A stretch of DNA of 14,539 bases from Elusimicrobiota bacterium (GTDB lineage: Bacteria; Elusimicrobiota; UBA8919). The stretch spans positions 1-14,539 of the forward strand of contig DMMW01000042.1 in assembly GCA_003452965.1 (NCBI GenBank). Reading direction: 5' to 3'. This document shows, in pieces, positions 7,390-14,329 of this stretch (the first letter of the stretch is position 1; each line of letters starts with the position of its first letter). Under the pieces are notes generated by a model, which had not been told where the DNA came from, did no database searches, and was given only the letters and a program-made list of their open reading frames with translations. A program made the translations under genes and the position numbers.

Positions 7390-8945
7390 TACTTTGCAAG
7401 TTCCTGAAACCGTGTCTCCCTTATAACCGTAACTTTAATTTGTCCGGGATATTCTAATTCTGTTTCAATCTTTTTTGCAATGTCGTGAGCAAGTTGATTG
7501 GCGGCAGCATCATCAATATCTTCGGGTTCAACAAGAATCCTTATTTCCCTTCCCGCCTGAACAGCATATGATTTTGCTACACCGATAAACGATTCTGCAA
7601 CTTTCTCAAGCCGCTCTATCCTTTTCAAATAATGCTCAAGCGTTTCCCGTCTTGCACCCGGTCTTGCCGCTGAAATAGCGTCGGCTGCCTGTAGGATAAA
7701 TGCTTCAACCGATTCAGGTTGAACAACCCCTTCGTGGTGTGCCAGGATAGCATTTATCATTTTAGAAGATTCACCGTATTGTTTTGCTATATCTGCAGAA
7801 ATTTGGTGATGAGTACCTTCTACATCTTTATCTACCGCCTTACCGATATCATGTAAAAGTCCCGCTCTTTTGCAGAATCTTACATCAACACCAAGTTCGG
7901 CTGCCAGATAGCCAGATATATTAGCAACTTCAAGTGTATGGGTAAGCTGATTCTGCCCATAAGAAGTTCTATATTTTAATTTACCTATAATTTTTATTAT
8001 TTCAGAATCCAGATTAGTAATACCCAACTCCAATGCAGCATCTTCACCTGTTGTTTTTATGCATTCATCTATTTCTTTTTTTACCTGATTCACAATTTCT
8101 TCTATTCTTGAAGGATGGATTCTTCCATCCGCCATTAAGCGTTCAAGAGAGATTTTGGCTATTTCTCTTCTGACTCCGTCAAAACTAGAAAGAGTTATTG
8201 TATCTGGAGTATCGTCTATAATAAGGTCGACGCCAGTTGCCTGTTCAAATGCCCGTATGTTCCTTCCTTCACGACCAATTATTCTGCCCTTCATATCATC
8301 ATTAGGTAATGGAACATTTGTGACGGTAATCTCCTGGGTGTAAGTATTTGCATTATGTTGAATAGCAATAGCTAATATTTCCTTCGCCTTCTTTGAAGCT
8401 ATTTCTCTTGCTTCCTGTTCCAGTTTTTTTACCAATACTGAAGCCTCTTTTTTTGCTTCATCTTCCATCATTTTCATCAGCACTTTTTTGGCTTCATCTG
8501 CCGTCATTTGAGATATTTTCTCAAGTATTTTTTTCTGTTCGTCTTTTTGTTGATTCAATTTTACCAATTCTAATTCAATAATTTTTGACTTTGAACTTAT
8601 TTCGGCTTCCTTTTTTACAAAATCTCTTTCTCTTTTTTCTACTATTTCAAACCTTTTATCCAAATTTTCTTCTTTCTGTAAAAGGCGCTTTTCCAAATTA
8701 GAAAGTTCCTGTCTCCTTATTTTAGTCTGCACTTCAAATTCCTGGCGATGACGGTGCATTTCTTCTTTAATAGCTAATTCCCCTTCTCTTTTTTTTGTTT
8801 CAGCCGTCTTTTCCGCTTCAGTAATAATTTTCCTTGCTATTGTTTCAGACGATTTTAAATTCCCTTTTGCTATTATAATTCTGATTAAATAGCCGACTAT
8901 TATACCCACAATAACCATCAGCAATAATAACGCTATATTATTCAC
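7389..8945 (-). CDS. rny: Ribonuclease Y
   Basis: Membrane-anchored endoribonuclease that starts mRNA decay in many bacteria lacking RNase E. All four regions are present in 518 residues: an N-terminal membrane anchor (about 4-26), a long charged coiled coil (about 30-190), a KH RNA-binding domain with the GREG loop at 224-227 (GRIIGREGRNIRAFEQATG), and an HD domain with H336 and the HD pair H365-D366 (GLLHDIGKA). The closing region LEYPGQIKVTVIRETR is typical of the family. Start is a GTG at 8943-8945, supported by an unusually strong AGGAGGAGG ribosome binding site just upstream and by the GTGA overlap with the cyclo-ligase stop. The strong site suggests higher translation than its neighbours. 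ymdB follows. Confidence 0.97.
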   Translation of the reverse strand: MNNIALLLLMVIVGIIVGYLIRIIIAKGNLKSSETIARKIITEAEKTAETKKREGELAIKEEMHRHRQEFEVQTKIRRQELSNLEKRLLQKEENLDKRFEIVEKRERDFVKKEAEISSKSKIIELELVKLNQQKDEQKKILEKISQMTADEAKKVLMKMMEDEAKKEASVLVKKLEQEAREIASKKAKEILAIAIQHNANTYTQEITVTNVPLPNDDMKGRIIGREGRNIRAFEQATGVDLIIDDTPDTITLSSFDGVRREIAKISLERLMADGRIHPSRIEEIVNQVKKEIDECIKTTGEDAALELGITNLDSEIIKIIGKLKYRTSYGQNQLTHTLEVANISGYLAAELGVDVRFCKRAGLLHDIGKAVDKDVEGTHHQISADIAKQYGESSKMINAILAHHEGVVQPESVEAFILQAADAISAARPGARRETLEHYLKRIERLEKVAESFIGVAKSYAVQAGREIRILVEPEDIDDAAANQLAHDIAKKIETELEYPGQIKVTVIRETRFQELAK

Positions 8946-9505
8946 GATTGCCTCCTCCTAATTATTTGTTTTTCCGTAATAACTCTATCCATTGGCACAT
9001 CTTTATCAGTTACCGGAATATGCTCAATAACCTGAAAACCATATCCCAAACCTATTTTAACAGCTTCTATATTGCTTAAAAAATTATCAAAATAACCCTT
9101 ACCAAAACCGATACGATTACAATTCTTATCAAAAACAACACCCGGAACAATTATCATATCAAAATATTTTATTGATATTTTTTTTGAATCTCCATTTATA
9201 GGTTCTAAAATGCCATATTTCCCGCATGCTAAATTATTTAAATTTTTTACTTTAACTGGAATAATCTTTCCATTTTTTATTTTAGGTAAAAAAACCTCCT
9301 TATTCAATTTGAGCGCTTTTTCTATCATTAGCCAAGTATCTACTTCATTATTAAAAGACGCATAAAAAACAATTTTTTTTGCTTTTCTAAATTCTCCTAA
9401 TTGAAATAATTTTTTTAATATTCTTTTGCTGTTTTTACAAACAATTTCTTTCCCGATGCATTTTCTTATTGCTAATACCTTTGTTCTTATATCTTTCTTG
9501 TTCAT
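8942..9505 (-). CDS. fthC: 5-formyltetrahydrofolate cyclo-ligase
   Basis: ATP-dependent enzyme converting 5-formyltetrahydrofolate to 5,10-methenyltetrahydrofolate, clearing an inhibitory by-product of the folate pool (also called 5-FCL, ygfA in Escherichia coli). The 187-residue protein has the family's usual length. It shows the basic N-terminal helix, KIVFYASFNNEVDT (44-57), VFLPKIKNGKIIPVKV (71-86) and the ATP-site loop RIGFGKGYFD (131-140). Near the end, DVPMDRVITE (169-178) matches the conserved HDxPMDxVxTE ending. The ATG at 9503-9505 overlaps the rarA stop (ATGA) and the TGA overlaps the rny GTG start, so it sits in a translationally coupled run. Proximity to zapA and 6S RNA parallels the Escherichia coli zapA-ssrS-ygfA locus, here with rarA between. 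Confidence 0.92.
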   Translation of the reverse strand: MNKKDIRTKVLAIRKCIGKEIVCKNSKRILKKLFQLGEFRKAKKIVFYASFNNEVDTWLMIEKALKLNKEVFLPKIKNGKIIPVKVKNLNNLACGKYGILEPINGDSKKISIKYFDMIIVPGVVFDKNCNRIGFGKGYFDNFLSNIEAVKIGLGYGFQVIEHIPVTDKDVPMDRVITEKQIIRRRQS

Positions 9506-10599
9506 TTATTCTTTAATTCTTCCGGTATATCTATATTTTTCTCTTTTTCAACCTTTTCCATGCTTTCACTAATTTTTACATATGCTTCTTTTGACTTTTT
9601 TGCACGTGAAAGATAAATCGTTACTTGTGACAAAATTATCCTTGCTTCAGGCATACCAACAAATTCAACGGCTTTTAAAGCTGAAACTGAAAGAACAATA
9701 GCCATTGGATCGTTATTACCTATATCTTCGCTTGCAAAAATTATCTGGCGTCTTGCAATAAATCTTGGATCTTCACCCGCTAACAACATTTTTGAAAGCC
9801 AGTAAAGAGCATCATCAACATTACCAAAACGGATGGATTTAATAAATGCTGAAATTGTGTCATAATGCCCGTCACCTTTCTTATCATAAGCAATTACCCT
9901 TTTTTGAATGGATTCTTCGGCTATATCCAATGTAAACTGAACATATCCATCATTGCCTTTTTCTGTTGTAGCAAAACCTATTTCAATGGCATTTAACAAC
10001 CGCCTTGCATCTCCTTCACAATATTTTAATAAATGGTTTATTGCTTCTTTTGAAAACCGTATATTCAATTCATCTGCAACCTTTTTAATTATACGGTTCA
10101 AATCATTATCATTAAGTTTTTTGAATTCAAATACTAAAGACCTGGATAAAAGAGCTCTATTTATATAAAAATACGGATTTTCAGTAGTAATACCGATTAA
10201 AGTAATTATCCCTTTCTCAACAGAAGGCAAAAGACAATCCTGTTGCGATTTGTTAAAGTGATGTATTTCGTCAACAAGTAAAATAGTTTTTTTTTCTCTA
10301 TTCTCTGCCGCAGCTACAGTTTTTCTTAAATCTTCCACGCCGCTGATTACTGCGTTTATCTCCTGAAAATATGCAGATGTTCTATTGGCAATTATCTTTA
10401 CAAGAGAAGACTTCCCGCTTCCTGACGGTCCGTGAAATATCACCGATGATAATTTATCGGATTCTATTGCTCTTTTTAATAACTTACCGCTGCCCAGAAT
10501 ATGTTCCTGCCCAACAAATTCTTCCAGTGTTTTAGGTATAAATTTCAATGCTAATGGTTCTTTTCTTTTTATATTTTTATTATTATCAAACAAATCCAT
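9502..10599 (-). CDS. rarA: Replication-associated recombination protein RarA (MgsA), short form
   Basis: AAA+ ATPase of the clamp-loader family that works at stalled replication forks. In 365 residues the visible parts are: the N-terminal VGQEHIL segment (29-35), Walker A GPSGSGKSS (57-65), Walker B ILLVDE (106-111) followed by IHHFNKSQQD, sensor 1 ITTENPYF (137-144), the arginine finger in ALLSRS (R153), and a MgsA C-terminal domain with EARIILSQVTIYLSRAKKSKEAY. Typical RarA proteins are around 430 residues. This one ends at IPEELKNK, before the conserved tail that normally contains YKYPHD and YLPE. The stop overlaps the cyclo-ligase start (ATGA), so the ending appears native. The ATG at 10597-10599 has only a weak ribosome binding site. 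It is the first gene after the repeat block, and no good promoter was recognised in front. Confidence 0.92.
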   Translation of the reverse strand: MDLFDNNKNIKRKEPLALKFIPKTLEEFVGQEHILGSGKLLKRAIESDKLSSVIFHGPSGSGKSSLVKIIANRTSAYFQEINAVISGVEDLRKTVAAAENREKKTILLVDEIHHFNKSQQDCLLPSVEKGIITLIGITTENPYFYINRALLSRSLVFEFKKLNDNDLNRIIKKVADELNIRFSKEAINHLLKYCEGDARRLLNAIEIGFATTEKGNDGYVQFTLDIAEESIQKRVIAYDKKGDGHYDTISAFIKSIRFGNVDDALYWLSKMLLAGEDPRFIARRQIIFASEDIGNNDPMAIVLSVSALKAVEFVGMPEARIILSQVTIYLSRAKKSKEAYVKISESMEKVEKEKNIDIPEELKNK

Positions 10600-10656
10600 A
10601 TATTACTTCAATTAAAAACGGACAAGGTTTACCTTGAGAAGCATCCTGCTGTTGTC

Positions 10657-10733
10657 GTCATGCTGATGCCGATTCATCGGCAGAAGCATCTCGGTGTTGA
10701 GATTCTTCGTTCCCTGCGGTCACTCAGAATGAC
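10657..10733. repeat. 77-bp two-hairpin inverted-repeat element
   Basis: The ends GTCATGCTGA (10657-10666) and TCAGAATGAC (10724-10733) are imperfect inverted repeats. Inside are a perfect small hairpin (TGCCGA-TTCA-TCGGCA) and a right half (GAGATTCTTCG... CTCAGAATGAC). The right half resembles the 'GTCATTCTGAGCGAAGCGAAGAATCTC' type of extragenic repeat seen in many bacterial genomes (from memory). There is no coding capacity beyond a spurious reading frame. Probably a non-autonomous mobile or extragenic palindromic element. Confidence 0.6.
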
Positions 10734-10801
10734 CTCAAAAGGCGAAATTTTCTATCTGACACAAGTAGGGTTGCTCCCTCAGTATTTCCCCATACAACGT
10801 A

Positions 10802-11080
10802 GTAACATGCTCAGTCGGTCCAGTGGGTCCGAAATTAAACTGATCGCCCCGCTATGCGGGGTAACATGCTCAGTCGGTCCGTGGGTCCGAAATTAAACTG
10901 ATCGCCCCGCTATGCGGGGTAACATGCTCAGTCGGTCCGTGGGTCCGACTTCCGCGTGTTAACTCGCTCGGTCCAGTGGGTCCGAAATTAAACTGATCGC
11001 CCCGCTATGCGGGGTAACATGCTCAGTCGGTCCGTGGGTCCGACTTCCGCGTGTTAACTCGCTCGGTCCAGTAGGTCCGA
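10802..11080. repeat. GC-rich compound tandem repeat array between 6S RNA and rarA
   Basis: About 280 bp of tandem repeats, far richer in G and C than the flanks. The first two units (10802-10860 and 10861-10918) are nearly identical 59- and 58-bp copies. From 10881 the array switches to a 95-bp period: 10881-10977 is repeated exactly at 10976-11072. The core CGGTCC(A)GTGGGTCCGA occurs about six times with minor variation, and hairpin CCCCGC-TAT-GCGGGG occurs three times (the 5'-most G/C base shared at unit borders). A module CTTCCGCGTGTTAACTCGCT is present twice. The repeats have no unique spacers, so this is not CRISPR. Together with the 77-bp element this makes up the gene-free stretch 10600-11090. 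Confidence 0.85.
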
Positions 11081-11090
11081 TCTTCGTATA

Positions 11091-11118
11091 CAAAAAAACA
11101 AAATCCCCGCGATTGCCG
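11091..11118 (-). terminator. Possible 3' end of 6S RNA (helix plus U-run)
   Basis: In the minus-strand transcript the 3' half of the 6S terminal helix (GCGGGG, 11105-11110) is followed by a T-rich run of about a dozen bases (TTTTGTTTTTTT, 11092-11103), as expected of an intrinsic 3' end. The partner strand of the helix is about 140 nt upstream, so this is not a classical compact terminator. Confidence 0.4.
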
Positions 11119-11250
11119 TTTAAATAAGATGTTTAAAGCACTAATTTCTAAGTGGGTATCCTGTCCTATAACCAAAGTTATAGAGAACGCAGATTCCCAA
11201 AATTGTGCTTGTAAGCTCAAAACAGCCTATTCATCACCAACAACGCAGGG
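11105..11250 (-). ncRNA. ssrS: 6S RNA (RNA polymerase regulator)
   Basis: 6S RNA mimics an open promoter and sequesters housekeeping RNA polymerase. Found here by structure and location, not by a profile search. The terminal helix pairs CCCTGCGTTGTTG (from 11250 down) with CGGCAATCGCGGGG (ending at 11105): 13 pairs including G-U, with one bulge. A long apical arm pairs AAGCAC-AAUUU with AAAUU-A-GUGCUU, then GGG with CCC, and is capped by the perfect stem-loop CTATAAC-TTTG-GTTATAG. Between them lie the two unpaired strands expected of the central bubble (about 27 and 18 nt). A U-run follows the 3' end. It begins 13 bases after the zapA stop; ssrS also follows zapA in Escherichia coli, with the cyclo-ligase next, and the cyclo-ligase is nearby here too. 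At about 146 nt it is somewhat short for the family. Confidence 0.75.
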
Positions 11251-11256
11251 AAAATA

Positions 11257-11265
11257 ATAATATCA
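11257..11265 (-). promoter_or_regulatory. Extended -10 element for the 6S RNA
   Basis: TGATATTAT reads as an extended -10 (TGn-TATTAT) and its TGA is the zapA stop codon. The -10 hexamer ends at 11257, 7 bases before the predicted RNA 5' end at 11250. No convincing -35 is visible, as is common for extended -10 promoters. It suggests the 6S RNA has its own start inside the end of zapA instead of being only a processed part of the zapA message. Confidence 0.45.
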
Positions 11266-11550
11266 AATATGTAACGCTGATTCTAAATGCAAAATCAATT
11301 CATCAACATTTTTATCTAATTCGGCTTTAATATTTTCTTTTTCTTCTTTCAAGGTGAATATTTCCTCTGCTAATGCTATTAGTGTAAGATCACGTATTTT
11401 CATTGTGTCCGGAGTAGTCTGTTCTGTGCCTACTTCTTCTAATTTCTTATTTACATAATCGGCAAGCTGACTGACAAAAAGAGGTTCCATCTCAGTTTCA
11501 ATATCAAACTCAGTATTTAGAATTCTAATGGAAACCCTCTCTTTAGTCAT
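11263..11550 (-). CDS. zapA: Cell division protein ZapA
   Basis: Small cytoplasmic protein that cross-links FtsZ filaments in the division ring. The 95 residues match the family well: an N-terminal beta segment (ERVSIRILNTEFDIETE, 4-20), the helix VSQLADYVNKKLEEVG (26-41), and the central helix KIRDLTLIALAEEIFTLKEEKENIKAELD that continues into a C-terminal coiled coil. The ATG at 11548-11550 directly follows the stop of the upstream coiled-coil gene (TAAATG) with a GAGGAT ribosome binding site inside it, so both are co-translated. The 6S RNA gene begins just after the zapA stop, the same neighbour as in Proteobacteria. Confidence 0.9.
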   Translation of the reverse strand: MTKERVSIRILNTEFDIETEMEPLFVSQLADYVNKKLEEVGTEQTTPDTMKIRDLTLIALAEEIFTLKEEKENIKAELDKNVDELILHLESALHI

Positions 11551-11790
11551 TTATATCCTCGCCCTATCTATATTCTCCAATATATTTTCTATTCTACTTT
11601 TTATAATATCCCTTTCTTTTACATATTTACGAGCCATCTTAATCTCCTCCTCGTATATCATCATTTTTGAAAGAAGTGAATCATTGGACTCTCTAAGTTT
11701 TTGATTTTCCTTTTTTAGTTCATTTATCTTTACAACAGTATTTTTTATCCTTTCTTTTAAAATCGTAAATTTATTGGTTATCTTTTCCAT
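11551..11790 (-). CDS. Small coiled-coil protein, ZapB-like division partner
   Basis: A 79-residue, highly charged protein that is almost entirely predicted helix, with heptad-like Ile/Leu spacing (FTILKERIKNTVVKINELKKENQKLRE from about residue 8, then ENILENIDRARI at the end). There is no signal peptide, membrane segment or catalytic motif. Its place directly before zapA (stop and start abut as TAAATG) and its size fit the ZapB/TIGR02449-like proteins, which bridge ZapA to the nucleoid or stabilise FtsZ bundles. Coiled coils are easy to confuse, so the family call rests mainly on context. It is the first gene after the strong promoter at 11907-11934; the ATG at 11788-11790 has no obvious ribosome binding site and is preceded by a roughly 110-nt structured leader. 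Confidence 0.7.
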   Translation of the reverse strand: MEKITNKFTILKERIKNTVVKINELKKENQKLRESNDSLLSKMMIYEEEIKMARKYVKERDIIKSRIENILENIDRARI

Positions 11791-11821
11791 ATATTTAGGT
11801 CAGCGACAAGTGAATAGTGGT

Positions 11822-11873
11822 TAGTTAAATGTTATCATTTCATAGTATTTGTCTTTCTATGAACTTTTAACTA
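11822..11873 (-). promoter_or_regulatory. Leader hairpin upstream of the zapB-like gene
   Basis: A nested inverted repeat lies in the predicted 5' leader. The inner stem pairs 11839-11845 with 11857-11863 (TTCATAG/CTATGAA, 7 bp, 11-base loop). The outer stem pairs 11822-11828 with 11867-11873 (TAGTTAA/TTAACTA, 7 bp). The two are separated by an asymmetric internal loop (10 and 3 bases). It matches no riboswitch class I recognise and has no U-run for termination. It may be a leader structure or a short intergenic repeat. Confidence 0.5.
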
Positions 11874-11906
11874 TACGCCAAGCCCTCTACGCTATCCTCT
11901 AAACAA

Positions 11907-11934
11907 ATTATACAAATATTTATAATTTTGTCAA
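11907..11934 (-). promoter_or_regulatory. Sigma-70-type promoter for the zapB-like/zapA operon
   Basis: TTGACA (11929-11934) and TATAAT (11907-11912) are both perfect consensus hexamers, separated by 16 bases of almost pure A/T. The promoter lies just past the pheT stop and would start transcription near 11900, giving a leader of about 110 nt before the first ATG. It is the best promoter in the window and may feed much of the downstream gene run. Confidence 0.7.
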
Positions 11935-11946
11935 TCTTATCGGGGC

Positions 11947-14295
11947 TTACCTCAATTTTGATTCATATTCTGACTTTAGACTACTTATTATATTATTCAT
12001 ACTTAATTCTACTTCTTCATCCTTTAATGTCTTGTCTTCACTTAGAAATTTTATGCTGAAAGTTAGCGATTTGCAATTTTCTGCAATTTGTGTTCCCAAA
12101 TATATATCTGATACAACAACATTTTTTAATATGTCCCCGCCAGCTTTTCTAATCGTATTGCAGATTTCTTCAGAAGCATATTTCTTTGATACTTCAATAG
12201 AAATATCCCTTTGAATTGAAGGATATTTAGGTATCTCTTTATATTTTTTGAAGAAATCAGAATAATATATTAATTCATCAAGATTTAGTTCAAAAACATA
12301 TAAATCCCTGTCTTTTATATCATACCCTTTCATAACGTCGGTATTGAGCAATCCAAAACTTCCTATTATTTTATTGCCAATCAATATATTTGATGACTGA
12401 TTAAAATCTAAAATTTCGGTGTCACTTTTTTCATATTTCCAATTTTTCATACCTATTCCCGTAAATATTGCTTCTATGAAACCCTTCAAAAAGTAAAAAT
12501 CTACTGCATTTGATTTAAACTTCCACCATGATTCAATATTACCGGATACACACCCTGAAAAAAACATACTTTCTTTATCACCAAATGTTTTACCGATTTC
12601 AAAAAATTTTATGTCGTTTCTGCCTCTATTAAAATTCCTTGCAGAATTTTTAATCAATCCATTCAGAAGTGTGGTTGCTAAAAAAGGTTCTTCGCTGGAT
12701 ATTGGATTGCGAATTTCCCAATACTTTGTCTTTGTCTTTAAAGTTTCCAATTCTTTCTTAGATACAAAATTGTAACTTACTACTTCATTAAAGCCTAATG
12801 CAACCGAAATATTTTTAATTCTACTAATAACTTTTTCATCTTTACATTCCAGCACATTGGTTTTGAATTTGATTTCATTGTTTGTTTTTATTTTATCATA
12901 ACCGTAAATACGAGCAATTTCTTCTATTAAGTCTACGTCCATATTAATATCATTTCTATGACTTGGAACCGTTACATTCAAGAAACCCTTATCATCCGCC
13001 ACTATGCAATCAAAACCGAGTCTATTCAGAATATCCATCATTTCATATGCCTTAATATCTGCATTAAGTATTTTGCATACTTTCTCGGTATTAAGTATTA
13101 TTTCTTTTACTTTATCCGGGTTTTGATAAATATCAATAATGCCATCTATGATTTTTCCTCCACATATATTTTGAATCATTTCTGCAGCTATCATCGCAAT
13201 ATTAGGTACATTTCTAATATCTATACCTCTTATGAACCTATGGGAAGAATCTGTTGATATAGCCAGTTTTTTTGAAGTTCTTCTTATCGATATGGGATTA
13301 AAATATGCCGCTTCCAAAAATATATTCTTTGTATTTCCAGAAACAGAAGTCGGTTCACCACCAATAACACCAGCAGTGGCTATAGGTATATTTTCGTCTG
13401 CAATAATCAGCATTTCACTGTCTAATAAATACTCTTTATTATCCAACGCCGATATTTTCTCGCCTTGTTGCGCATTTCTGATAATTATCTTATTTTTTAT
13501 CTTATCAACATCAAAAGCATGTAACGGCTGGCCATATTCCAAAAGAATATAATTAGTAATATCTACAACGTTATTAATAGGACGCAATCCGCAACTCTCT
13601 ATCCTGTCAATCAGCCATTGCGGAGATTTATCCACCTTCACATTGTTTATTAGCAAGCCGCAGTATCGCTGACAATCCGTATTATTCTCAATAGAAACCG
13701 GATAAATATCTTTATGCTTTAAATCAAAGTTTTCAATTATCTTTTTTAGTTTAATATTATATATAGCAGAAATCTCTCTGCTAATTCCAAAAATAGAAAG
13801 GCAATCGCCCCTATTAATAGTTACTTCCGTCTCAATTAGTTCAATTTTATTCAAATATTCTTCAAGTATAGTCCCCAATTTTGTATCTTCAGGTAATATA
13901 AAAATACCGGCTGAATCTTCTCCGATATCTAATTCAGTCTCCGAACACAACATCCCCTGTGATTCAACACCGCGCAGATTCGCCTTTTTTATTTCAATTT
14001 TGGGAAGTTTTGCTCCGATTTTAGCTAACGGAACGATATCACCCGCTTTGATATTTTTTGCTCCGCATACAATTTTGTAATTGTTTTGTCCGTCTGTCAC
14101 TTCACAAATGGAAAGTTTATCGGCATTAGGATGTTTTTCTATAGATAAAATCTTCGCTACCACTACATTTTTATCCACAGAAACACTTTTCACGGAATGT
14201 GTTTCTATACCGGACATAGTAAGCTTGTATGACAATTCTTTTGAATCGGTATCTATATCAACAAAATCTCTTATCCAACTGATTGGAATTCTCAT
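11947..14295 (-). CDS. pheT: Phenylalanine-tRNA ligase, beta subunit
   Basis: Beta chain of the tetrameric enzyme that charges tRNA-Phe; it contributes tRNA binding, editing and anticodon contacts. About 782 residues in family order: an N-terminal segment MRIPISWIRDFVDI, a tRNA-binding OB domain (about 40-145, with HPNADKLSICEV), NRGDCLSIFGISREI (161-175), the B3/B4 editing domain, the B5 domain ending in EEIARIYGYDKI, a degenerate synthetase core, and a C-terminal FDX-ACB anticodon domain beginning YPSIQRDISIEV. I chose the ATG at 14293-14295 because the protein begins there as the family does; a TTG 12 bases upstream would add only four residues. There is no clear ribosome binding site. The partner gene pheS is not in the 240 bp upstream, though the two are often adjacent. 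Confidence 0.96.
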   Translation of the reverse strand: MRIPISWIRDFVDIDTDSKELSYKLTMSGIETHSVKSVSVDKNVVVAKILSIEKHPNADKLSICEVTDGQNNYKIVCGAKNIKAGDIVPLAKIGAKLPKIEIKKANLRGVESQGMLCSETELDIGEDSAGIFILPEDTKLGTILEEYLNKIELIETEVTINRGDCLSIFGISREISAIYNIKLKKIIENFDLKHKDIYPVSIENNTDCQRYCGLLINNVKVDKSPQWLIDRIESCGLRPINNVVDITNYILLEYGQPLHAFDVDKIKNKIIIRNAQQGEKISALDNKEYLLDSEMLIIADENIPIATAGVIGGEPTSVSGNTKNIFLEAAYFNPISIRRTSKKLAISTDSSHRFIRGIDIRNVPNIAMIAAEMIQNICGGKIIDGIIDIYQNPDKVKEIILNTEKVCKILNADIKAYEMMDILNRLGFDCIVADDKGFLNVTVPSHRNDINMDVDLIEEIARIYGYDKIKTNNEIKFKTNVLECKDEKVISRIKNISVALGFNEVVSYNFVSKKELETLKTKTKYWEIRNPISSEEPFLATTLLNGLIKNSARNFNRGRNDIKFFEIGKTFGDKESMFFSGCVSGNIESWWKFKSNAVDFYFLKGFIEAIFTGIGMKNWKYEKSDTEILDFNQSSNILIGNKIIGSFGLLNTDVMKGYDIKDRDLYVFELNLDELIYYSDFFKKYKEIPKYPSIQRDISIEVSKKYASEEICNTIRKAGGDILKNVVVSDIYLGTQIAENCKSLTFSIKFLSEDKTLKDEEVELSMNNIISSLKSEYESKLR

Positions 14296-14329
14296 AATAA
14301 AGTACAATTAAAAATGCAAAATTGAAGCA

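Noticed and set aside
10625..10636. AAGGTTTACCTT palindrome as a terminator before rarA
   Set aside because: The stem is 5 bp with a 2-base loop and the following T-run is short and separated by TCCG, too weak to call.
10660..10896. Plus-strand open frame of 78 codons across the repeat block
   Set aside because: It runs through the 77-bp element and tandem array, has no ribosome binding site, and its translation is only the repeats read in frame.
10802..11080. CRISPR array
   Set aside because: Repeats are contiguous and compound, with no unique spacers of even length, and no cas genes are nearby.
11023..11220. Minus-strand open frame of 65 codons between zapA and the repeats
   Set aside because: It covers the 6S RNA and part of the array; the RNA fold explains the sequence better and the peptide resembles nothing.
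12958..13552. Plus-strand open frames antisense to pheT
   Set aside because: They are shadows of a confidently identified gene, with composition typical of antisense frames in AT-rich DNA.
14296..14307. TTG start four codons upstream for pheT
   Set aside because: The family N-terminus begins at the ATG (MRIPISWI); the extra residues MYFI have no counterpart and there is no ribosome binding site for the TTG.
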